A program made the position numbers and the translations under genes. A stretch of DNA of 64,000 nucleotides from Ancistrus triradiatus (Eukaryota > Chordata > Actinopteri > Siluriformes > Loricariidae): NCBI GenBank assembly GCA_025084515.1, contig JAJAGP010003183.1, forward strand, positions 1 through 64,000, given 5' to 3'. Below are positions 49,942 through 60,600 of this stretch, in pieces; within the stretch, counting starts at the first letter, position 1; the number at the start of each line of letters is the position of its first letter. Below the pieces are notes generated by a model. It saw nothing but the letters and a program-made list of their open reading frames with translations, was not told where the DNA came from and made no database searches.

Positions 49942-51553
49942 CAGCCACACGTACAAGGCTGTCAAAATCGTGACGCATTCGTCAGGTTACTTGCTTGGCC
50001 ATCTGGGGCCATGTTATGACGGTGGTTCCTTGGACAATGTCCTGCGTTCTGCATGTTGCACAGTGCCACTGGCCTGGCCTGTGGGGAGTTGTTGAATTTG
50101 ATGGATGACTTTATGCACTCCATATATGGCTTTGCGGCTGTGTGACGGCAGGGTTCCGTTCGCATGAATTCAAGTGTAGGCTGTGGTGGTGGGCGACATT
50201 GCAATGGTGCACACGATAGCGGCTTCGCATGCTCTTTCGAGTTGGGAGTGCCCAGTGATGTGAATGGCTGCACTAAGGAGGTCGAGTGATCTGTTGTGGA
50301 GAATTCTTTGTTCTGGGACACAGAACCTACTTGAAAAGTGGCAACAAAAAAGAAAGGAGGAAGAAAAAAAGGATAGCGACAGCTGTGCAACAGAGATAAG
50401 GCCCTCTTTTAAAAAGAGTCCGGATTTTTTTAACAATAAAAAAGTAAATTTTTTGTCTAAACACTCTGAAAAACTCCCTTTCCGATTTTTGCTTTCCTTA
50501 AAATCCGCTGTGTCTTTTTCCATCGTCAAATTAAAACAAGCAAATTCACGGTGGTGCAGGAAGTTCTAGTTTGTTGTTTTTGTGGGCCCATGAACAGATT
50601 AGAATGCCACTTAAAAACAAGAAAAACAAACAAGAAAATGCATACCTTACAGTCACTGTGAGGTTATCACCATTCAGTCTCCAGCCTTGCAGCCACATTC
50701 CGCCAGATCTTTTCTTTAATACCATGTTTTTATAGTAGGTCGTGTTGCTTTGTCATATAAGCTCTTGTGCTCTTCTGCTAGCAGGTTTTGCCTGACAACC
50801 GAGTTGATTGGTCATCTGATCTTAACGCATCAGAAACAACGCAAAAAACAGGCTCCGATTAAAACGTTTATGCAGTCAAAGCACGTCAGTTCGGACTCGG
50901 TGTGAAGAACCACACTGAGCATAGTCTGTTTTTCAAAACTTGACGTGAAAAGGCCTTTAAGTGCGGTGTGGGTTGTTCTACACACACACTCACTGGATGC
51001 TTAGTAATGACACAAAAAATGACCAGAGTATGACATTTTGGACTGTACCACAGGAGTAAAGTTCTTTTGGTGACCCAGTCTTTAAAAGAAGTGAGTTTCT
51101 TTATTGCTTAATAAAGTTAAAATATTAAAACAGTGCCTTAAGACATCTTAGTTCTCGGACCAAGTTAATACTCATAGCATGATGTCAATGTGCAAATAGA
51201 AATAAGATCAGCTGTTCTATTAGCTGCAGAGGATAATCCGTAGAATACTTTTGCTCACAAACACAGTTGCGTAATGCTAATCTACAAACGCAGGCATGTA
51301 GGGCATTCAGGGTTTTTGCCACCATTTTTCATTACTTAACCTACTAAGAAGTGATTTGATGACGCCCTGAGATTACCTGCTTTAAAAACTACCATCTACA
51401 AAAAATCCATATATCAATAAAGTGGCTGAAAAAATGGCATTCATGTTCCGACGTTCAAGCACAAGCTTGCTTGGTTGGACCAAACACGTGAACTGCTCTA
51501 GACATGAAAGGACAACAGACCTATGCACAGTCATCCAGTGTTCACAGACGGTG
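49942..51553. other. region downstream of the ubash3b stop codon
   Basis: Its right part must contain the ubash3b 3' UTR. No other gene is recognised. A 50330-50400 A/G-rich patch is low complexity. Confidence 0.45.
51100..51105 (-). terminator. candidate polyadenylation signal of ubash3b
   Basis: A minus-strand AATAAA lies about 450 bp downstream of the stop codon, giving a plausible short 3' UTR. Other AT-rich hexamers could serve instead; transcript evidence would be needed to choose. Confidence 0.3.
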
Positions 51554-51685
51554 TCATTCCTGTTTTTTTAAGGTCTCTCTCCCAGCTGAAGCTGATAGGT
51601 CCATGCGTGAGAGGAGGATTGGGGGGCATCAGTGCCAGACACCCGTGTCTTGCTCCTCACATGCAAACATACCCAGGTATGGAAT
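51554..51685 (-). CDS. ubash3b: ubash3b terminal coding exon with a compensating -1/+1 indel pair
   Basis: After acceptor ctctttccag the exon reads IPYLGMFACEEQDTGVWH and then meets TGA at 51629-51631. Shifting frame there gives the conserved L-M-P-P-N-P-P-L-T-H-G-P. A second shift near the GGG at 51581-51583 returns to the original frame, giving RETLKKQE and TGA at 51554-51556. Total length is 132 bp, exactly 44 codons, so one base is missing near 51632 and one is extra near 51582. The ending matches the family's F-N-W-R-E-T-L-L-Q-E terminus. Read literally, the protein would lose its last 25 or so residues. Sequencing error is the simplest explanation. Confidence 0.88.
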
Positions 51686-54600
51686 CTGGAAAGAGAATCA
51701 ATAATACTTCTAAATGAAAACGTGAGCTATGGTCAAATTGGAAGTCCGTTGCTTAACACAGTTAGGATCATCTAAACAATGGGTTGCGTGAGCATCCGTC
51801 GCATGAATGCAGTGGTTTTGTTGAAAACATGTATGGGAATATTCGGGCTACTCTGGGAATTGATGTTGTATAATCTGACAGTTACTAAAAGAGGTGGGAA
51901 AAGTAATTCCCATAAAACCCAAGAAAAGAATGAGAGTAGAGGGAACAGAAGTAAGAGAAGAAAGAACAGAGCAGGGCAACGACGGAAGGAAGAAAAGAGA
52001 GGAAAATAAGGAAAATAATAGATCAGAAGACAAGAGAAGACAAGGGAAGGGAAGGAATGAAAAAGGCAAAAGGCAAGGAAGTAAGAAGGAGAATAAAGGA
52101 AGGAGGGGAAGGGGAAGAAAGAACAGTACAGGACGTGACAGGTCAGGGCAGGGCAAGGAAGGAGGGCAAATGTAAGAGAAGGGAAAGACATGGAAGGGAA
52201 AGGAAGAACAAATGCAAAGGTGGCGAAAGTAAGTACGGAAAGGAGGGAAGAAACAGATGAACAGATTGGGAATGGAAGGGAAGGGAAGAGAAGGAAGTGA
52301 ATAAAATGGAAAGAAAAATAGGAAAAAGGAAAGTAAGGGAAGAAATGGAGGAAAATGAGGGAAGAGAACAGATGGGAAGAGAGGAGAAGAACATTAATAG
52401 AAGGACATTTAAAGAAATACCAGAGATGGAAATGAAGGAAGGAAGGAAAGAAAAAAAGAGAAGGAAAGGAATGAAAGGGAAGAAACAGAATAGGAAAAGA
52501 AGGAAAAGGAAGTAAGGAGGGCATGGGAAGTGAAGTCAAGACAGAACAGTGCATTACATAACAATTGCAAAAGTAAGGGCATGGAAAGAAAGTCAAGAAA
52601 ATATAGATGGAAGGGAGGAACAAAAAGGAAGGGTAAGGGGAGGAAAAGGAATGAAACAGGGAACAAAAGATAGGGAAGGGAAGAAAAGAGGTGACAAAGG
52701 AAGAGCAGGCAAATAAAGAAAGGAAAGGACGGGAAGGGAAGAAAGAACAGGGAGGTGCCCGATAGGAGAGAATAAGACAGGACAGGGAAAGGAAAAAAGA
52801 AAAGAAAAGAAACAAAGAAGAGAAAAGCAAAGAAAGGAATGCATGTGGAGGGAACGGAGGGAGGGAAGGAACAGTATGGAAAGGAAAGGAAACAAAGGAA
52901 GGACAAAAGGGACCAAAGGAGAAGAAAGGAAAGCTTTGAAAAGAAAGAACAAAAGAAAGAACGAACACACCTTCCTAACGACTTGGACAAACTCTTTGGA
53001 GTTGCGTGGGGTGAGGCCTTGAAGCTGGCGGGTGCAGGCCTCTAAAGAGGAAGCATGGGCCACGATCAGAATGTTGTTTCCTATCAACCACAAGACAAGC
53101 ACACTGATGACGTGCACATTACACAACTCAAGCTTTTTATATTTTATATTATATTTTTTGCTCTTACCCTTATTTTTGCAGCCTGCCAGGATGTCTTTGG
53201 TTACTCTGTAGCTGCGGCTCAAGTAGGTGTCGTAGGATTCAGACACACTTAATTTGGTGATAGGCATGTGAGGTCTGCGAAGGAGAAGGTATGGGAAGAA
53301 CCAGTGATATTCACGTTTGACTATGATAAAGGTTGTACGTTCTGTAGATACTACATTTTGAAAATGGAACTGTGCCTTTTGATCTATACCTGTAGGTGGT
53401 GTCAACACTGAGGTTGGCTGCAGCAAGGCCTGCAGGAGATATCCATGCAGGTAAAGAATTTCCAGAGACCCATTTAGTCCATTCAAAGAGGCCTGGCTCT
53501 AACCGCATCTTCAGCTTCCCATCTTGCTGCATACCTGCACTCAGATAAAAATACATCTGTAGTGTTTGGACAAAGTGGTTGTAAACCTTTAGGCTTTTCT
53601 ATATTTTCTACATTTCTGCATAAATATGACCAAAGACTATCAGATTTTCACACAATTTAAGTCTGTGAACAGCACAAGTATGTGAAAAGTTACTATCAGT
53701 ATCTGGTGTGACCAGCTTGTGCACTAATAACTGCAACGAAAGGATTCCAAGGAACTCCATTCCACTCCATGGGATGTTGGTGTGTTTCCTCATATGAACT
53801 GCTCCCACAACATTTCTATTGGTTAAGGTCAGGAATTTGACTTGGTCTTTCCAAAAACCTAAATTGTTGTCTCCTTTAACTAGAACACCTTGCGTACTTA
53901 GGGTCACTATGCTGCTATAATTCATTGTTCCGTCAACGCTGGTGGGCTGCCCTGGTCCAGATGCAGCAAAACAGGCAAACAAATAATTCTCTTTATCTAC
54001 TTGTAGGACTTGAAAATCTGATGTTGTTTTAGATCATATTTGTACAGAAATATAGAAAATTCTAAAGGGTTCACAATCCTTTAAGCACCACTGTAATTAT
54101 AGCAGGAGGAACTGCACACATACTGAAACCTTATCATTACATGAATTTGAAGACCACGTATTGTACTATACTGGAACAAAGCAAATTATAACTGATACTT
54201 ACTATACATACAGTCTATATAAGAGAAAAGTATATAAGATGATCACATTGACAGATATCTAAATGTTTCCTGCTTGCAATTTCCATTGTACCAGTACCAG
54301 ATGAAATTATGAACTTAAAGTTTAGTGGAACTGTTTGAATCAATAAATGATCTGAAAGACAAGCTGCTAATACAAAAAGTATTTAGTCAGCCACTGATTG
54401 TGCAAGTTCTCCTACTGAGAAAGATGAATCTCCTACTAAGTATTTGGTCAATAAATTTGGCTCAACTCAATACTTTGTAACATAACCTTTGTTGGCAATG
54501 ACAGAGGGCAAACGTTTCCTGTACGTTTTCACCATGCTGGAAGACCCAGCCACGTTCCATCTTCAATGATCTCACTGATGGAAGAAGGTTTTGGCTTAAA

Positions 54601-57600
54601 ATCTCACGATACATGGCCCCGTTCATTCTTCCCTTAACACGGATCAGTCGTCCTGTCCCCTCTGCAGAAAAACAGCCCCAAAGCATCACCCCCATGCTTC
54701 ACAGTAGGTATGGTGCAACTCCGCATTCTTCTTTCTCCAAACACGACGAGTTGAGTTTTTAGCAAAAAGCTCCTCACTGATGGAAGGAGGTTTTGGCTTA
54801 AAATCTCACGATACATGGCCCGGTTCATTCTTTCCTTAACAACGGATCAGTCGTCCTGTCCCCCCCCTCTGCAAAAAAACAGCTCCAAGCATCACCCCCA
54901 TGCTTCCGCAGTTAGGTATGGTGCAACTCAGCATTCTTCTTTCTCCAAACACGACGCGTTGAGTTTTTACCAAAAAGGTTCTTTGGTATTTGGTAGTTTT
55001 TTTGGTTTCATTCATCTGACAACATGAATATTCTTCGCCAATCTTCTTCTGATCATCTATAATGCTCTCATGGGCAAACTTCAGACGGGCCTGGACATGT
55101 ACTGGCTTAAGCAGGTGCCACGCCTGAGCACTGCATTATCTGAGTCCCTCTCGGCGTAGCGTGTGTTGCTGAATGGTAGCCTTTGTTACTTTGGTCCCAG
55201 CTCTCTGCAAGTCATTCATCAGGTCCCTCCCGTGTAGTTCTGGGATTTTTTACTCACCGTTCTCATGATCATTTTGACCCCACGGGATGAGATCTTGCGT
55301 GAGCCCCAGATCGAGGGAGATTAATCAATGGTCTATGTATGTCTTCCCATTTTCTTACAATTGCTCCCACAGTTGATTTATTCACACCAACCTGCTTGGC
55401 TATTGTAGACTCACTCTTCCCAGCCTGGTCTACGATACAATTTTCTTCCTGGTGGCTTTCGACAGCTCTTTGGGTCTTGAGTTTGGAGAGTCTGACTGTT
55501 TGAGGCTGTGGACAGGTGCCCTTTTATACAGATAATGAGGTCAAACAGGTGTGACATTAATACAGGTAAACGAGTGGAGGACAGAAGACTTCCTAAATAA
55601 GAAGTTCCAGTCTGTGACAGCCAAAAACTTGCTTTTTGTGGTGACCACATACTTATTTTCCATTTTCCCACCATGATTTACGATTAAATTCTTTAAAAAT
55701 GTGATTTCCTGGATTTTTCTTCCTCATTTTTGTCTCTCATAGTTGAGTGTTACCTATGATGAAATTTCCAGACCTCTCTCATCTTTCTAAGTAGGAAGAA
55801 CCTTTACACAATCAGTGGCTGACTAAATACTTTTTTACCCCACTGTATGTGACGGCGCAAGACAATTTCCTGTTGTACTTAACGACACAATCAGGTTTTC
55901 AGAAGTGGGCAGGAAATTGAGAAAGCTGTGAGAAGACCCAGATCTTAGACACCAACCCCAACGCGGTGCATCAGCTTACCACCACAAATAGAAAGTAATT
56001 CTAAATCAGAAAGCAATGCGCAACTGTGCTACGATCCACACATGGCTTTTGCGCTGCGGAATGTGGATCCAGTGCACTGAATTCACTTAAGTGGTAATCA
56101 ATATCATCTTGGTTCTATAGCGACACCACTGTGTGTGTATTATAAGCCTTTCTCCACCAGAAACAACTGTGCTGTTCCGTGAGTCACTACAGCTGCTGTA
56201 CTACAACAGATAATGTATCTGACAGGGTAATAAATCAGTTAAGTAGGTTAATTACCAGACCTATATACGAACAGACGTTGTCCGACCCGACGTTAATTGT
56301 CAATGAATACCAATATGAGGAGGAACTTCAGACAGATGCTAACTTTTTTACCACCCCATGAAGATATAATGATTTCATATTACATGTACGTCACCTTTTG
56401 CGTACAATACAAACTGCATACCTTTGATAATCTCGTGGCCAGTTTGGACACAGCGAAGGCTGGGAGAGCAGTACACAAAGTCTATAGTAGTATTACTCTC
56501 CAGTAATGCTTCACCTGCAACACACAGCCAGGTACTCATGGCAGCAGTTCATCTCAGACATATTCAATAAGATACAGAGTAAAACAAAACTAACGTACCC
56601 ACAGTTCTGGCCTGTACTGCTCCAAACACTGTGATGGGAGCATCCATGTTGTAATCTCTGTTTCCACCCCAAGCAGGCAGGCATGTGGGCATGTTCAGGT
56701 TACTGCGCACATACTTGCCTGCAGAAACAAATGAGATCGTTGTCATGTGTGCGTTTGTGTGTGTACGATGAGTTTTTAAGCACTTCTGTTACCTTTGCCG
56801 TCAGAGCACAGCGAGAGCCAGTGTTTCCCAAACACCACGTCCATCCTCTCTCCATGACGACATACAAACACGGTCCTTTTAGGAGACCGCGAGTGACTGT
56901 TAACTCTGAGTACCTTCAACAGCATGAAACATACTGCAGTCAAAACTCGAGTCATATTTTCTTTGCCATTTTACTACATTCCAATCTACGAACTTTGTCC
57001 CATCTGTGAAACCTGGTGGTGGTCGTATCATGGACTGTTTTGCTGCATCTAGGCCAGGACGACTTTTTCAAACGGGGCCATATCGGACTATATCAAAATA
57101 CATAAGGGCCGGTCTCTCTTTCCAAAAATATTATTTATAATTCAAAACATTGCATTCAAAATATGAAAAAAGCCCAATCGTACAGAACAACTAACAGTTA
57201 CTTTAACTACTGAATTTAATTTGAGCACAGTAACTGCAGCAGGATATCAAAAAGTGCAAAATACAAGAACATTTTCTTTGAAACATTTATGCATCACACT
57301 GCATCTTTAATCCATCTTATGCATCTTCCATCCGGAATTTTATTATTTTATTATTTGCCATGCATTACCAGACCTATGGAACTCATTAACAAAACAAGTA
57401 TTATAATTATTAAGTCACATAACCAACTAAATACAAAAATAAATAAGGTTCTTGTTTAAGCCGTTTACGTACTGCTATTCTTTAGAGATGCCACAGGCTG
57501 TCTGTCCATGGGACGCATTTGGCCCTAGGCAAATGCCCTTGGAGACTCCTGGATTAGGGAATTACCTGAACCAAATCTGATTTATTGAGCAAAAGTTCAA

Positions 57601-60600
57601 GACACATGTGAATGAAATTTTGATTTCTGAACTTTCCTAAGTTATAACATTAGTATTGTCGTTTGAAAATGAATATTAACTTGGTTTCTTTGTATTGTTA
57701 TTTGTATTATTAATCAAGATCTGAAAACACCAGTAAAAACACAAAAAAACAGATTTTTTTTCATTTTGCAGTGGTCTCCCATTTTTTTCCAGAGCTGTAC
57801 ATCTGTGTCGATACTTTTCTTCACATATACACCTCAGACTAAAGCCTAAAACTGACCATCATTTCTTTAAAACATGTTTGGGTGGGTTTTATAGTTAACA
57901 TAGTAACTGAACACTCATGTAACAGAACTACACTATGGCAGATAATAACCTGCATAGGCTGGCAGACGACGCTTAGAATGGACGAGTCCCCTGATCTCGA
58001 GTTATCTAGGCACTGAATGCTGAGCAGTCCATCCAGAGTTCTGCTCTCTTTGTTGCTTTTTTCTAAAGGTGAGGCACTGAAGAATGAATGTGACCTGCAT
58101 AAAAGAGAAAAGAATGTTTAGGATTCACCTCAGATACAACTCGGGGTCACAAGTGAAAGCGCTTCGTAACCAGAAACATTTCACAACTGCTACAAACAAT
58201 GATTAAACGATTCCTGAAGCTCCACTACAGGGAGCATAATCAGGTTAACCTTTTATTTAGATACAGTGGGGCAAAAAAGTATTTAGTCAGCTACTGATTG
58301 TGCAAGTTCTCCTACTTAGATAGATGAGAGAGGTCTGTAATTTATCATAGGTACACTTCAACTGTGAGAGACAATGAGCAGTGATGATTTGGGGCAACAC
58401 GGACTTTCAACTCCCTCCACAAATTTTCTATGGGGTTGAGGTCTAGAGACTGGCTAGGCCACTCCAGGACCTTGAAATGCTTTTGACGGAGCCACTCCTT
58501 CGTTGCCCGAGCAGTCCTCCAGCTGAGCTTTTACCAAAAAGTTCTATGTTAGTTTCAACTGACCACATGATATTCTCTCAATCCTTCGTGGGATCATCCC
58601 ATATTCTCTCTGGCAACCTTCATACGGCCTGGGCATGTACTGGCTTAAGCAGGGTGGCCACGCCTGGCAGCTGCAGGAGAGCCTCTCTCCGCGTAGTGTG
58701 TACTGATGGTAGCTTTGTTCTTTTTTTTTTTTATTGGTCCCAGCTCTCTGCAGGTCATTCCCTCAGGTCCCCTCCGTGTAGTTCTGGGATTTTTTGCTGA
58801 CCGTTCTCACGATCATTTTTGACCCCACGGGATAAGATCTTGCTGGAGCCCCAGATCGAGGGAGATTCTCAGTGGTCTTTACGTCTTTCCATTTTCTTAC
58901 AATTGCCCCACGTTGATTTATGCACACCAACCTGCTTGCCTATTGTAGAGTCACTCTTCCCAGGCCTTGTGCAGGTTCTAACAATTTTCTTCTGGTGTCC
59001 TCTACAGCTCTTTGGGGTCTTTGGCCATGGTTGAGCGTTTGGAGTCGGACTGTTGAGGCTGTGGACAAGTGTCTTTTAATACAGATACGAGGTCAAACAG
59101 GTGCCATTAATACAGGTAACCGATTGAGGACAGAAGAGCTTCTTAAGAAGAAGTTACAGGTCTGTGAGAGCCAGAAATCGGCTTTGTTTGTGGGTGACCG
59201 AATACTCTTTTCCACCATGATTTTACAATTAAATTCGTTAAAAAAATCCTACACATGCGAATTTCCTGGATTTTTTTCTCATTTTCTCTCCATAGGTGAA
59301 GTGTAGCTGTGATAAAATTACGACCTCCTCATCTTTCTAAGTGTAGAAACGTGCGCAATCAGTGGCTGACTAAATAACTTTTTTGCTCCACTGTATGTCC
59401 GTACTACAATGTTCAACGCCTCAGCGCATCTGCGTTTAACATCTCAGTGCCAGCTACAGCTACGACGCCAGAGCTCACCCATGAGACCCAAGTGGTCACA
59501 CTCATCAGCCCGACATCGGAGTTTCAGGCAGCACCCTAAAGTCCTGTGCTCAGAGAAGTCCATAACCCGCCCCCACTGGTGCTCAGCTCTCTACTGGAGA
59601 TTAAGATAAAGTCCCCTCACGTACCAGGTTCCAGCTCATCCTCATTCGAGGACGTATGGTACATCACCTTCCAGCAGTCCTGGCACAGACAGAACAGAGA
59701 ACAAAGATAAACAGTGGTGGGTTGAGGGAAACATGATTAAGATGAAGTGGATGTGATTACTACATACAAAATTTCAACCTTTTCAACTGTACTGAGAAAA
59801 GAAAACTTTACTTTACAGCATTTACAGACCCCTTATCCAGCGCGACTTCCAATGATCAGTTTTACAATCCAGCCACTTGATGGGTTAGGTCCTTGCCCAG
59901 ACACAACAGTGGCCAGCTTTGGCGAGATTTGAAACCTGGACATTATGGACATTGGACTAGGCTACCAGCAGTCCCAAATCTCCAATCAATTGGCCAGGAA
60001 ATTGAACCCGGCCTCCCGCGTGGCGGCGAGAATTCTACCAGTGAACCACCAATGCTTTGATTCAAATCTCAATTTGAAGAGGACCTGCTGGACGCTTGTT
60101 TCCATAAAACACTAAAACACTGGATCTGAGGTTATGCTTTAGCAAATATAGTTAGGTGGATCTGATATTGCATGGACACAAAATGTACAGTACAAATGTG
60201 CATAGTTTAAAAATAAACGTTCGCATTATGTTCTGTGAAACAAGAAGTTGACCGAAATGGACATTGACCAGTCATTACCATAGCCACATAGTCTTTTTAG
60301 GCTACTGTAACATAATTAGACAGGGTATTTTCACAAGAGAACTGCATGCAAACGATACGTAAATGCGTCAAGATATACCGCTGAAAACACGGGTGGAGCG
60401 CTACAATCTACACAGCATCCCTAATGCCACAACATTTTTAATTTAAAAAATTTATAGACAATACAGTAATGTACTGTTACGACCCTGCCTACGGAAAAGC
60501 CGTAACACGTAAAAGGATGGTATGATAGACCTGATACTTTTGTCTAACAGAAGCCAACAATGCACTGACAAACAGTATTACAAACAACACGGAGGATCAG

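Noticed and set aside
51772..52968. A 398-codon minus-strand open frame rich in Ser, Phe, Leu and Pro
   Set aside because: It is the translation of the polypyrimidine strand of a low-complexity intron tract between two ubash3b exons. Lack of stops follows from base composition, and overlapping frames are equally open.
59594..59626. A possible tiny intron splitting the SH3 exon (gtacgt ... ctccag)
   Set aside because: About 33 bp is far below the usual vertebrate minimum, and the supposed intron encodes GDFILIS, a conserved part of the SH3 domain.
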